A stretch of 64,000 nucleotides of DNA from Pseudomonas farsensis (GCF_014268805.2 NZ_JABWRF020000001.1:558001-622000), one strand, 5' to 3'. Positions 37,486 to 46,873 are shown, counted from the stretch's first letter. Program-made: numbers and translations. Notes: generated by a model from the sequence alone, not told the origin.

Positions 37486-40400
37486 AATTGGCCGATAGGT
37501 CATGCCCGCCCACGGGCACCATGGCGACTTGCGGCGCCTTGCAGGCGTTCGGGTTACCGGGTTCCAGGTACGGCATCAGAATCGGCGCCATGCCCTTGAG
37601 CACCTGCACCGGCAGCGCCGAGGTAAAGGTGAAGGCTTCAGCCGAGCGCCCGGAGACGAACGCGGTAAGGGTGCCGAAGTGGTTGTCGCCCAGGTAGAAC
37701 ACAAAGGTGGCAGTGCGGTTGAGCGAGCGCGAACCGAGCAGCCGACCACCGGCCCCGTAGCTGGCGATACGGTTGTCGCCGGTGCCGGTCTTGCCGCCCA
37801 TCACCAGCGGGGTGCCGTCGTGCAGCTTGAAGCTGCCGGAGATACGCCGCGCAGTACCGGCATCGACCACTTGCGACATGGCGCCTTTAAGCGCCCGCGC
37901 AACTTCTACCGGGAGGATCCGCTCGCCGCGGTCCGGGTCGCTGATCAACTGGGTTTCAAACGGGGTGCCTTGGGCAAAATGCAGGGTGTCGATGCGCAGG
38001 GTCGGCAGGCGCACGCCGTCGTTCTGGATGATCCCGACCAGCTCCGAGAGCGCCGCCGGGCGGTCGCCGGAGCTGCCGATGGCGGTCGCCAGCGACGGTA
38101 CCAGGTGGTCGAACGGGTAGCCGACGCGCTTCCAGCGCTGGTGAATATCAGTGAACGCCTCGATTTCCACCATGGTGCGGATGCGGCTGTCACGGGCGCC
38201 CTGATGGCGGCTCTTGAACAGCCAGCCATACACTTCCTGGCGCTCGAAACGGCTGGCGTTGAGGGTGTCCCTCAGCGAAGCCCCCGGGTTTTTCAGCAGG
38301 TAGCCGAGCATCCACAGGTCCAGCGGGTGCACCTTGGCGATATAGCCTTGGTCGGGCAGGTCGTACTTGCCGGGGCCGTAGGCTGCGTACATCTCGACCA
38401 GGCGGCTGTCGGTGAGCTTGGCCATGGCCTGCTTGTCGCCCTTGCTGTGGGCGCGCACGAAGGCGTTGAAGGTTTCCTGGCTGGCTTCCGGGAACAGGTA
38501 GCGGTGCACCGCCGCCAGGCGCTGCGGGGTCACGCGCAGGCTGTCGAGGAAGGTGTCCAGGCGCTGCTGCGAGGTCTTGCGCTGGTACTTTTTCCAGAAC
38601 CGCATCATGTAGTTGGTACCTTCGCGGTCGGCGAAGCGCGCCAGGTATTCCTGGCGGCGCGGGTCGCCATCGTCGCGCAGCAGCGGTTCGCGGTTGTACG
38701 GCTGCTGGTAGGTCACATAGCGCACAATGTCGCGCATCAGGCGAATGAACGGCAGGTTGATCGATTCGCGCAGGGCATCCTTGAGGGTTGGGTTGCGGCT
38801 GTTGTCTTCCTTGCGGAAGTTGTTGAACACATGCATGCCGCCGCCGGTGAAGAACGCCTCGCCGGTATTGGCCGAATACTTGCGCTCAAGCGCTGCATCG
38901 AGCATGGCATCCAGGCTTTGGTTCTTGCTGTTTTGCGCAAGCCACTCCAGCGACCACTGGGTCAGCCGGTCGAGTTCGGCCACTGGCACTTTTTTAAGCT
39001 CGGCGGGGGGCATGCCTGCGTACTTGTCGTGCAGCTCGGCGATGATTTCCAGGTAGGTCGTCAGCACCCGCAGCTTGGCGGTGGAACCCAGTTCCAGCTT
39101 GCTGCCTTCGTTGATGTCGAACGGCTGGTCGGTGCTGTCGGTCTGCACCCGCACCCGCGAGCCGTCGGCGGTGCGCTCGAACAGGGTAAAGCTGTAGCTC
39201 ACCTGGTCGGTGGTCTTGCTGGTCAGCAGGCGCTCGCCGATCAGCCCCAGTTGCGCGGCGAAGGCCGGGTCGGAGAGGTTTTTCAGGTATTGGCTGACTT
39301 GCAGTTGCAGGTCGGCCTGCAGCGTACTGGTGGCCGACAGGTCGAGGCGGTCGAGGTCGTACAGCGGGCGGTTGAGCATCGCCGCCAGGCGGTTGCGTGC
39401 AAGGCTGATGCCCTTGTTGGTGATGATCGGCACGATGGTCGGCTGCGCCACCCAGTCGCGGTACACCGCCTTGCTGGCCAGTGCTGCATCGGCCAGCGGG
39501 CGGTCGATGACGCTGGCGCCTGCCAGCACGCGGATGTGCGAGTCGGTGAGTTCGGCAAGCTCGATACGGCCTTTGGACAGGTAATAGGAAGGCCGGCGCT
39601 GGGCGATCATCAGCGACAGCACCTGGCGCAGGGCCAGGCCACGCTGGGCCAGGCTTTGCTCATCGGTTGCGGTCGAGTTGAGCGCCCGGTTCACCTGGTC
39701 GAAGTCGGCGCCGTACCACACCCGCAGCCCTTCGGCCATGCCATGCACCTCTCCGTGGCCGGGTACTGCCGACAGCGGCACGCTGTTGAGGTAGTCACGC
39801 ACGATACGCTCGCGGGCCAAGGTGGTGTCCGGCCCGCCAAGATAGGCCCGCACGCTGGCCGAGATCATCTGGCGGATTTTTTCGCTGCCCGAGACGGTCA
39901 GCCCGTCGGGGGAATGCCGGTACTTTTCCAGCTGCGTGGCCAAGGTACTGCCGCCGGCGGACTGGCCGGGCAGTGCCAGGTATTTGGCAACCTGGCTATA
40001 GGCGGCCTTGGCGAAGCGCGGCCAGTCCACGGCCGGGTTGTTCTGTGGGTCCTTCGGGTCGAGCAGGTCGCGGTTCTCGATGAACAGCAGGCTGTTGACC
40101 ACCACCGGCGGGATCGCGGCAAAGTCGGGGTACAGGTGCTGCGGGTAGTTGTACTGGTACAACGCATCGCCACGGCAGTCGGTGATCGACAGCCCTGCCT
40201 GGATCTTTTCCACATAGGGCACGAACAGGCCGTGGTCGACGTAGCGCATCAACTCAGGCGAGAAACGCACCTGCTGGTTGATCAGGTAGTCGCGCTTGAG
40301 CAGCCGTGGCAAGAATTCACCCAGGCCGCTGTAGCCCAGGCGCTTGTCGAACGGGCCTTCGCCTGGGTAGACGATGGCGTCGCTTGGGCCGGGTTGCAGG

Positions 40401-40630
40401 CGGTAGGTGAGGGTACTGGCCAGGCGGCTGAACTCGCGTGACTGCAGGCGCGAGGTCTGGATTTCCTGCCAGGCGGCATAACCCACGGCGATCAAGGCCA
40501 GCACCAGCACCAGCAGTATCAGCCGCCACCACAGACGACGCTGGCGGGGCTGGATTGGCGGGGGAGTTTCAGCCTGGGGTGCGTTGGGTGCTTCCGTTCT
40601 GGTCTGTTCCGATTGCCACAGTGCGCCCAT
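37484..40630 (-). CDS. Class A penicillin-binding protein (GT51 plus transpeptidase), oversized
   Basis: 1048 residues. One membrane helix at about 34-52. The glycosyltransferase part has LLFIENRDLLDPKDPQNNPA, AGGSTLATQLEKYRHSPDGL and SEKIRQMISASVRAYLGGPD. The transpeptidase has Ser516-x-x-Lys519 in LGSTAKLR, the SxN motif in RESINLPFIRLM and Lys947 in GGKTGTG. All catalytic elements are present, but the protein is longer than typical PBP1a/1b, mainly by an insertion between the SxN and KTG motifs. It is not PbpC-like in its C-terminus. It would polymerise and crosslink peptidoglycan; why a third type is kept is unknown. Confidence 0.85.
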   Translation of the reverse strand: MGALWQSEQTRTEAPNAPQAETPPPIQPRQRRLWWRLILLVLVLALIAVGYAAWQEIQTSRLQSREFSRLASTLTYRLQPGPSDAIVYPGEGPFDKRLGYSGLGEFLPRLLKRDYLINQQVRFSPELMRYVDHGLFVPYVEKIQAGLSITDCRGDALYQYNYPQHLYPDFAAIPPVVVNSLLFIENRDLLDPKDPQNNPAVDWPRFAKAAYSQVAKYLALPGQSAGGSTLATQLEKYRHSPDGLTVSGSEKIRQMISASVRAYLGGPDTTLARERIVRDYLNSVPLSAVPGHGEVHGMAEGLRVWYGADFDQVNRALNSTATDEQSLAQRGLALRQVLSLMIAQRRPSYYLSKGRIELAELTDSHIRVLAGASVIDRPLADAALASKAVYRDWVAQPTIVPIITNKGISLARNRLAAMLNRPLYDLDRLDLSATSTLQADLQLQVSQYLKNLSDPAFAAQLGLIGERLLTSKTTDQVSYSFTLFERTADGSRVRVQTDSTDQPFDINEGSKLELGSTAKLRVLTTYLEIIAELHDKYAGMPPAELKKVPVAELDRLTQWSLEWLAQNSKNQSLDAMLDAALERKYSANTGEAFFTGGGMHVFNNFRKEDNSRNPTLKDALRESINLPFIRLMRDIVRYVTYQQPYNREPLLRDDGDPRRQEYLARFADREGTNYMMRFWKKYQRKTSQQRLDTFLDSLRVTPQRLAAVHRYLFPEASQETFNAFVRAHSKGDKQAMAKLTDSRLVEMYAAYGPGKYDLPDQGYIAKVHPLDLWMLGYLLKNPGASLRDTLNASRFERQEVYGWLFKSRHQGARDSRIRTMVEIEAFTDIHQRWKRVGYPFDHLVPSLATAIGSSGDRPAALSELVGIIQNDGVRLPTLRIDTLHFAQGTPFETQLISDPDRGERILPVEVARALKGAMSQVVDAGTARRISGSFKLHDGTPLVMGGKTGTGDNRIASYGAGGRLLGSRSLNRTATFVFYLGDNHFGTLTAFVSGRSAEAFTFTSALPVQVLKGMAPILMPYLEPGNPNACKAPQVAMVPVGGHDLSAN

Positions 40631-40760
40631 AGTCTTGAGTCCGGCCAGGGATTATCGTCTTGCTTGCCTGAAGCTTAGACGGTGGGCTGGCGTGGTGAAA
40701 AATTTGTGGCGCAGGCTTTGTACCTGGCCAATTGCCTGTGTTTTTAGGCCGGCCTGTACC

Positions 40761-40866
40761 GACCTCATCGCAGGCTGGCGCCAGCTCCCACAAAGTCCGC
40801 GCACAACTGTGGTATTGGAGGCTGGCTCAGATCCTGTGGGAGCTGGCGCCAGCCTGCGATGAGGCC
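40761..40866. repeat. Simple inverted REP doublet
   Basis: ACCTCATCGCAGGCTGGCGC and its inverted copy GCGCCAGCCTGCGATGAGGC flank a linker of about 45 bp without an inner hairpin. It lies in the gap between the penicillin-binding protein gene and the glutamate-synthase-like gene. Confidence 0.9.
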
Positions 40867-40883
40867 GGTACAGGCCGGCTAGC

Positions 40884-42503
40884 TCAGGCCGCCACTTCGC
40901 TATGGGGCTCGAAACTGTCGGCGCGCGCCAATTGCCACATGCGCGAATAGAACTGCCCGTCGACCTCGCCAGTCAGCAGTTCGCCCGGCTTGAGGAACAC
41001 GTGCATCTGCGAGAACAGCTTGATCTCGGTGGCAGAAATGCGCCGCACCAAGTGCTTGGCCTCCAGCTGCGCCGGGTGCTCAAGCCCGGCAGCTGCGAGC
41101 ATTTCGGCCAAGGCGCGCAAGGTGTTGTGGTGGAAGTTGAACACCCGCTGGGCCTTGTCCGGCACCACCAGTGCACGCTGGCGCAGGGCGTCCTGGGTGG
41201 CGACGCCGGTTGGGCATTTGTTGGTGTGGCAGCTCTGCGACTGAATGCAGCCGATGGCGAACATGAAGCCGCGCGCCGAGTTGGCCCAGTCGGCGCCAAT
41301 GGCCAGCACGCTGGCAATGTCGAAAGCGCTGACGATCTTGCCGCTGGCGCCAAGCTTGATCTTGTCGCGCAGGTTCAGCCCGACCAAGGTGTTGTGCACG
41401 AACAATAGCCCTTCGCGCAGCGGCACGCCCATGTGGTCGGTGAACTCCACCGGCGCCGCCCCCGTACCGCCCTCGGTGCCATCGACGACGATGAAGTCCG
41501 GCAGGATGCCGGTCTCAAGCATGGCCTTGGCAATGCCCATGAACTCCCACGGGTGGCCCAGGCAGAACTTGAAGCCCACCGGCTTGCCGCCGGACAACTC
41601 GCGCAGCTGGGCAATGAACTGCATCAGCTCGATGGGGGTGGAGAAGGCGCTGTGGCGCGATGGCGAGATGCAGTCCTCGCCCATGACGATGCCGCGGGTC
41701 TCGGCAATTTCCTCAGTCACCTTGTGCTTGGGCAAGATGCCGCCATGGCCCGGCTTGGCGCCCTGGCTCATCTTGATCTCGATCATGCGCACTTGCGGGT
41801 TTTGCGCCTGGGCGGCGAAGCGCTCAGGGTCGAAGCGCCCGTCCGGGGTGCGGCAGCCGAAATAGCCACTGCCCAGCTCCCAGGTCAGGTCGCCGCCATG
41901 TTCGCGGTGGTACGGGCTGATGCTGCCTTCGCCAGTGTCATGGGCAAAATTGCCCAGCTTGGCGCCCTGGTTGAGCGCGCGAATGGCGTTGGCGCTGAGC
42001 GAGCCGAAGCTCATCGCCGAAATATTGAAGATCGACGCCGAGTACGGCTGGGTGCACTGCGGCCCGCCCACCACCACGCGAAAACTGGCGGGGTCGGATA
42101 ATGGCGCCGGGCGCATGGAGTGGCCGATGAACTCGAAGCCTGACTGGTAGACGTCGATCAGGGTGCCGAAGGGTTTGTCCGAGGCTTCGTTCTTGGCGCG
42201 TGCGTACACCAGCGAGCGCTGCGCACGGGAGAAGGGCAGGGCGTCGCTGTCGGATTCGAGCAGGTACTGGCGGATTTCCGGGCGGATGCCTTCGACCAGG
42301 TAGCGGATATTGCCCAGGATCGGGTAGTTGCGGCGTACCGCATGACGCGGCTGCAACAGGTCGAACACCCCGATCAGGCTGAGCACCCCGGTGGTCAGGG
42401 TGAACGGCCACAGCCATTCGTGGTGCAGAAACGGCAGGCTGGCCAAAGTGAACAACACACAGGCGGCAAAAAAGGCGTAGCGACTGAGAAGTGACAGGCT
42501 CAT
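40884..42503 (-). CDS. FMN-binding glutamate-synthase-like protein, membrane anchored
   Basis: 539 residues. Two N-terminal membrane helices (about 8-24 and 30-45) precede a glutamate-synthase alpha-subunit barrel: MSFGSLSANAIRALNQGAKL, MIEIKMSQGAKPGHGGILPK and VVDGTEGGTGAAPVEF bind FMN and substrate, and CIQSQSCHTNKCPTG supplies Fe-S cysteines. The glutaminase and NADPH-binding parts of true GOGAT are absent, so it is an orphan domain protein with unknown reaction. No subunit gene lies next to it. Confidence 0.85.
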   Translation of the reverse strand: MSLSLLSRYAFFAACVLFTLASLPFLHHEWLWPFTLTTGVLSLIGVFDLLQPRHAVRRNYPILGNIRYLVEGIRPEIRQYLLESDSDALPFSRAQRSLVYARAKNEASDKPFGTLIDVYQSGFEFIGHSMRPAPLSDPASFRVVVGGPQCTQPYSASIFNISAMSFGSLSANAIRALNQGAKLGNFAHDTGEGSISPYHREHGGDLTWELGSGYFGCRTPDGRFDPERFAAQAQNPQVRMIEIKMSQGAKPGHGGILPKHKVTEEIAETRGIVMGEDCISPSRHSAFSTPIELMQFIAQLRELSGGKPVGFKFCLGHPWEFMGIAKAMLETGILPDFIVVDGTEGGTGAAPVEFTDHMGVPLREGLLFVHNTLVGLNLRDKIKLGASGKIVSAFDIASVLAIGADWANSARGFMFAIGCIQSQSCHTNKCPTGVATQDALRQRALVVPDKAQRVFNFHHNTLRALAEMLAAAGLEHPAQLEAKHLVRRISATEIKLFSQMHVFLKPGELLTGEVDGQFYSRMWQLARADSFEPHSEVAA

Positions 42504-42717
42504 ACGGGGTCCTTGCGGATGACTCGGTCAGGCTCGGGGCCTGAGGCAAACGCCGACCATAGCCCGGTTCGGCGGCACTTAGCCACCCTGGAACGGCACG
42601 CCAGAAACGAAAACTCCGGTATCGAAAATCATTCGCGCCAGTGTGCCGCGATGGGCAGCAAGCCATTCACGCCGGGCTGCGTTATTCTCGCCCGCTCATT
42701 TATTTGCGAGCCTGCCC

Positions 42718-43131
42718 ATGTCCAACATCATTCGCATTGCCGCTGCGCTGCTTGTCGACCCGCAGGGGCGCACGCTGCTGGTACGCAAGCGCGGCACCGA
42801 GGCGTTCATGCAGCCGGGCGGCAAGATCGATGCCGGTGAAACGCCGGCCGCTGCGCTGGCGCGTGAGCTGCACGAAGAGCTGGGCCTGCGCATCGACCCG
42901 GCCCAGGCGGTGCACCTGGGCTGTTTCAGCGCGCCTGCGGCCAACGAGCCGGGCTGTGTGGTGCAGGCCGAGCTGTTTCGCGTGGGCTGCGCAGAGCCGG
43001 TGGCGCCGGCGGCTGAAATCGAGGAAGTGCTGTGGCTTGCCGCTAGCGCCACCGCTGCCATCAACCTGGCACCGCTGACCCGCGACCTGATCCTGCCGCT
43101 GTGGCGCGAAGGCCTCAACGCACCGCGCTGA
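42718..43131 (+). CDS. Nudix hydrolase
   Basis: 137 residues from the ATG at 42718. The full Nudix box is present: G-KIDAG-E-TPAAALA-REL-HEELGL, with the catalytic glutamates. The family cleaves nucleoside diphosphates linked to other groups; the substrate is not clear. Its 3' end overlaps the metR 3' end by 17 bases in convergent orientation. The 214-bp gap before it (42504-42717) shows no further feature. Confidence 0.88.
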   Translation: MSNIIRIAAALLVDPQGRTLLVRKRGTEAFMQPGGKIDAGETPAAALARELHEELGLRIDPAQAVHLGCFSAPAANEPGCVVQAELFRVGCAEPVAPAAEIEEVLWLAASATAAINLAPLTRDLILPLWREGLNAPR

Positions 43132-44032
43132 CGCCATCGAGGGTGGCGAACGAGGTGTCTTTGGCCGTGAGCAGAAAGTCGCGCATGTAGGGGGCATCGA
43201 GCATGTCGGTGCGCACCCCGGCGTACAGCGTGGCGAACAGGCCTTTCTCACCCAGGCGCTTGCCTTTGACGTAGCCGCGCGAGCTGTACTCGTGCAGCGC
43301 CCAGTGCGGCATGCCGCAGACGCCACGGCCGCTGGCGACCAGTTGCATCATCATCACGGTCAGTTCCGAGGTGCGCACCGCGGCCGGCTCGATGTCTGCC
43401 GGCTCCAGAAAGCGGGTGAAGATGTCCAGGCGGTCGCGTTCCACCGGGTAGGTGATCAAGGTCTGGTCCAGCAGGTCCTGCGGCACTACGAAAGGCTTGG
43501 CGGCCAGCGGGTGCTGGTTGGCCACGGCGAGCATGGCCTCGTAGGTGAACAGCGGCACGTAGGTGATGCCGGCCAGGTCCAGCGGGTCGGAGGTGACCAC
43601 CAGGTCGAGGTCGCCACGCGCCAGGGCGGGTAGCGGCGCGAAGGCGAAACCTGAGGCAAGGTCGAGTTCGACTTCAGGCCAGGCATCGCGGAACTGGTCG
43701 ATGGTCGGCATCAGCCACTGGAAGCAGCTGTGGCATTCGATAGCCATGTGCAAACGCCCGGCGGTGCCCCCGGCCAGGCGGGCGATATCGCGCTCGGCGC
43801 CGCGCAGCAGCGGCAGGGTCGCGTCGGCCAGTTGCAACAGGCGCAGGCCGGCGCTGGTAAAGCGCAGCGGCTTGGTCTTGCGCACGAACAGCGGCAGCCC
43901 CAGGCGCTCTTCCAGCTCTTTGAACTGGTGCGACAACGCTGATTGGGTCAGGTGCAGGCGCTCGGCGGCCTCCACCAGGCTATCGGCTTCGCGCAGGGCA
44001 TGAAGGGTTTTCAGGTGGCGGATTTCAAGCAC
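43115..44032 (-). CDS. metR: LysR-type regulator MetR
   Basis: 305 residues from a GTG at 44032 ([20 protein letters not shown]). The helix-turn-helix is followed by [40 protein letters not shown] in the sensor domain is the typical MetR homocysteine-binding region. MetR activates methionine synthesis genes in response to homocysteine. It is divergent from the alpha/beta hydrolase gene. Frames open further upstream but the family start is here. Confidence 0.92.
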   Translation of the reverse strand: MLEIRHLKTLHALREADSLVEAAERLHLTQSALSHQFKELEERLGLPLFVRKTKPLRFTSAGLRLLQLADATLPLLRGAERDIARLAGGTAGRLHMAIECHSCFQWLMPTIDQFRDAWPEVELDLASGFAFAPLPALARGDLDLVVTSDPLDLAGITYVPLFTYEAMLAVANQHPLAAKPFVVPQDLLDQTLITYPVERDRLDIFTRFLEPADIEPAAVRTSELTVMMMQLVASGRGVCGMPHWALHEYSSRGYVKGKRLGEKGLFATLYAGVRTDMLDAPYMRDFLLTAKDTSFATLDGVSAVR

Positions 44033-44053
44033 AGTGGCTCCGTGAACGATCTT

Positions 44054-44086
44054 TGAGGGTAAACACAGCGGTGTTGAGTTTCCCTC
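44054..44086. promoter_or_regulatory. Inverted repeat between metR and the hydrolase gene
   Basis: TGAGGGTAAAC (44054-44064) and GTTTCCCTCA (44077-44086) form a near-perfect inverted repeat across about 12 bases. It sits 22 bases before the metR start, where LysR-type regulators often bind to control themselves and a divergent gene. Whether MetR binds here is not shown. Confidence 0.45.
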
Positions 44087-44218
44087 ATGTTGCCATGGCC
44101 TGTCGACCACGACCACTCAGCAGCCTTCACGAAACTGTCACGGTTTTGTGGCAGCGCGACCGAAAGGATTTCATCAGACTCGCGCTCTACTGGGGATCTG
44201 CATTCTGGTGTTTCTTTC

Positions 44219-45214
44219 ATGCGGGCTTTACTGCTTTTTCTGTTGCTGTCTTTCAGCGTGCCGGCAAGCTTTGCCGACGACCGCTGTAATCCACAAGTAC
44301 CGGTGCAACGTGCCGAGCTGGGTGAACTGAGCCTGGTGTACCAAAGCGTTGGCGCGCCGCGCGACCCTGCGTTGCTGCTGGTCATGGGCCTGGGCGGGCA
44401 GCTTATCCATTGGCCCGATGACGTGGTCGAGGCCTTGTGCCGCCAGGGTTTTCGGGTAATTCGCTATGACAACCGCGATGTCGGCCTGTCGCGTTGGAAC
44501 CAGCTACCGGCCAACGCCAACCTGACGCTCGAGCTGCTGCGCTACAAGCTCGGCCTGCCAGTGGCGGCGCCCTACACCCTGACTGACATGGCCGGCGATG
44601 GCATCGGCCTGATGGACGCCCTGGGCATTCGGCAGTTTCATGTACTGGGCGTCAGCATGGGCGGCATGATCGCCCAGCACATCGCCGCCATGGCCCCGCA
44701 GCGGGTACGTAGCCTGACCTTGGTCATGTCCAGTTCAGGGGCTGCCGGGCTGCCCGCGCCCAGCCCGGCGCTGGTGCAACTGCTGGCCCGGCGCAGTGCG
44801 CCAAACCGCGAGGTGGCCATCGAGCAGCAGGCCGACCTGCTGGCAGCGCTGGGCAGCCCGCAGGTCAAGGACGAGCGCGCGGGGTTGCTGCACCAGGCGG
44901 CGCAGTCGTATGACCGGGCGTTCAACCCTGATGGCGTCAAGCGCCAGATTATGGCGATCCTCGCCGAGCCCAGCCGGGTGGAGTTGCTCAACCAGCTACG
45001 GGTGCCGACGTTGGTGGTGCATGGTACGGCTGATCCGCTGCTACCGGTGATGCATGGCGTGCACCTGGCGGCGCATATCCAGGGCAGCCAGTTGCGGCTT
45101 ATTCCGGGGCTGGCGCATCGTTTTCAGGAACCGTTCAAGCAGCCGCTGCTGGGGGCAGTGCTGCCGTATTTGCAGGCGCACCGCCAGGATGCGACGCATA
45201 TCGCCGGGCTTTAG
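44219..45214 (+). CDS. Exported alpha/beta hydrolase
   Basis: 331 residues from the ATG at 44219. A signal peptide ([20 protein letters not shown]) precedes an alpha/beta hydrolase fold: nucleophile Ser in [10 protein letters not shown], acid in [10 protein letters not shown] and His in [10 protein letters not shown]. The oxyanion segment is [10 protein letters not shown]. Substrate unknown; the aclacinomycin-methylesterase-like group has this look. It is divergent from metR and upstream of a composite repeat. Confidence 0.85.
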   Translation: MRALLLFLLLSFSVPASFADDRCNPQVPVQRAELGELSLVYQSVGAPRDPALLLVMGLGGQLIHWPDDVVEALCRQGFRVIRYDNRDVGLSRWNQLPANANLTLELLRYKLGLPVAAPYTLTDMAGDGIGLMDALGIRQFHVLGVSMGGMIAQHIAAMAPQRVRSLTLVMSSSGAAGLPAPSPALVQLLARRSAPNREVAIEQQADLLAALGSPQVKDERAGLLHQAAQSYDRAFNPDGVKRQIMAILAEPSRVELLNQLRVPTLVVHGTADPLLPVMHGVHLAAHIQGSQLRLIPGLAHRFQEPFKQPLLGAVLPYLQAHRQDATHIAGL

Positions 45215-45232
45215 TGCGGCCTATCCTGTTCC

Positions 45233-45528
45233 GGCCTCATCGCAGGCCCTGCTCAACCGCAACATTGCTGATTGGACCCAATCCTGTGGGAAATGATAGG
45301 GAGTTGTGGCGAGCGGGCTTGCCCCGCGTTGGGCTGCGCAGCAGCCCCTTGGGTTTTCAGGGCCGCTGCGCAGCCCAACGCGGGGCAAGCCCGCTCGCCA
45401 CAAGGAGATATGTCTGGCGAGAACAGGCTTGTACAAAACCATAGCATTTCCCACAGTGAACTTGCCCAGCCGCGATATTGGGCCGAACTCAGACCCTGTG
45501 GGAGCTGGCGCCAGCCTGCGATGAGGCC
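45233..45528. repeat. Composite REP repeat, family B, copy 2 with inverted loop
   Basis: It fills the 330-bp gap between the hydrolase gene and aauR; no gene is visible. Linkers match copy 1 at 23194 in the same orientation (GATTGGACCCAATCCTGTGG on the left, GAACAGGCTTGTACAAAACC on the right). The inner hairpin is 45304-45403. Its loop reads CTTGGGTTTTCAG, the reverse complement of copy 1's loop. The left outer REP arm is cut short after GCAGG. Confidence 0.87.
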
Positions 45529-45544
45529 GGTACTTTGCAAATAC

Positions 45545-46873
45545 TTACCCCAAGCCGTACTTCTTCACCTTGTCGAACAGCGTGGTCTTGGCCATGCCCA
45601 ACTCCTGGCTAGCCTGGCTGAGGTTGCCACCGCTGCGCTGCAAGGCATCGGTCAGCAGGTTACGCTCGAACGCCTCCACCGCCTCGGCAAAACCCAGGCC
45701 TTGGCTGGCGCCGCCGCTCGGGCCTTTCTTGAAGGCCGGCAGGCCCAGGGCGTAACGCTCGGCGACATTGCGCAGTTCGCGCACGTTGCCCGGCCAGTCA
45801 TGGGCCATCAGCCGCGACAAGGTCTGGCTGTCCAGCTCGGGGGTTTCGCGGTCGAAGCGCAGCGCCGACTGCTGCAGGAAGTGCTCGAACAGTTGCAGAA
45901 TGTCTTCCCGGCGCTCACGCAGCGGGGGCAGCTCCAGGGTCACCACATTGAGGCGGTAATACAGGTCGCTACGAAACTGCCCGGTCTGCCCCAGTGCATC
46001 GAGGTCGGACTTGGTAGCGGCGATGACCCGGCAATCCACCGCAATGCTCTGGTTCGAACCCAGGCGCTCCAGCGTGCGTTCCTGCAACACACGCAGCAGC
46101 TTGATCTGCAGGTTGATCGGCATGCTCTCCACTTCATCGAGGAACAGCGTGCCGCCATTGGCGTGCTCGATCTTGCCGATACGGCGCTTGCCGGCGCCTG
46201 TAAACGCGTTGGCCTCGTGGCCGAAAATCTCGCTCTCGAACAGGTTTTCCGGCAGGCCGCCGCAGTTCAGTGCCACGAACGGCTGGCTCTGGCGCCGGCT
46301 GAAGTCGTGCAGGCAACGGGCGACCAGCTCCTTGCCGGTGCCCGTCTCGCCTTCGATCAACACGTTGGCCGAGGTATCGGCCACATTGCTGATCAGTTCT
46401 CGCAGCTGTTGCATGGCCGGCGAGCGGCCGATGATGCGCCCCTCCAGGCTGCTCTGTTCAGCCAGTTGCCGGCGCAAAGCGACCACTTCACGGGCCAGCC
46501 CACGCTGCTCCAGGGCGCGGCGCACCACATCCACCAGGCGCTCGGGGGAAAATGGCTTTTCCATGAAGTCGTAGGCGCCATTGCGCATCGCGCCCACCGC
46601 CATGTCGATGTCGCCGTGGCCGGTGATCAGTACCACCGGCAGGCTGCGGTCGCGGGCCTTGAGGCGGTTGAGCAGTTCCAGGCCGTCGATGCCAGGCAGG
46701 CGGATGTCGCTGACCACGATGCCGGCAAAGTTGTCGCCGATGCGCTCCAGCGCCTGTTCGGCACTGCCCACGCCTTCGCACGCGATGTCCTCCAGAGCCA
46801 GGGCCTGCTGGCAGCCGAGCAGCACATGCGGGTCGTCTTCGACGATCAGGACGGAGAGGGGCGCTTGGGTCAT
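45545..46873 (-). CDS. aauR: Sigma-54-dependent response regulator AauR
   Basis: 442 residues: receiver with Asp56 in VVSDIRLPGIDG, AAA+ domain with Walker A GETGTGKE, and a Fis-type helix-turn-helix at the end (NLSQASQELGMAKTTLFDKV). The sigma-54 contact loop reads NAFTGA instead of the usual GAFTGA. It starts at the ATG at 46873, which overlaps the aauS stop as ATGA. By context it activates uptake of glutamate and aspartate (aatJQMP) from a -24/-12 promoter. Confidence 0.9.
   Translation of the reverse strand: MTQAPLSVLIVEDDPHVLLGCQQALALEDIACEGVGSAEQALERIGDNFAGIVVSDIRLPGIDGLELLNRLKARDRSLPVVLITGHGDIDMAVGAMRNGAYDFMEKPFSPERLVDVVRRALEQRGLAREVVALRRQLAEQSSLEGRIIGRSPAMQQLRELISNVADTSANVLIEGETGTGKELVARCLHDFSRRQSQPFVALNCGGLPENLFESEIFGHEANAFTGAGKRRIGKIEHANGGTLFLDEVESMPINLQIKLLRVLQERTLERLGSNQSIAVDCRVIAATKSDLDALGQTGQFRSDLYYRLNVVTLELPPLRERREDILQLFEHFLQQSALRFDRETPELDSQTLSRLMAHDWPGNVRELRNVAERYALGLPAFKKGPSGGASQGLGFAEAVEAFERNLLTDALQRSGGNLSQASQELGMAKTTLFDKVKKYGLG

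Noticed and set aside
37502..40441. Very long open frame antisense to the penicillin-binding protein gene
   Set aside because: Its composition is repetitive in Arg, Gln, Ala, Gly and Val without motifs, and the opposite strand has a complete motif-bearing enzyme. Long antisense frames are common at this GC content.
23194..45528. Repeats considered as a CRISPR array or insertion-sequence ends
   Set aside because: Copies are single and dispersed with no spacer series, and no transposase gene lies between the arms.
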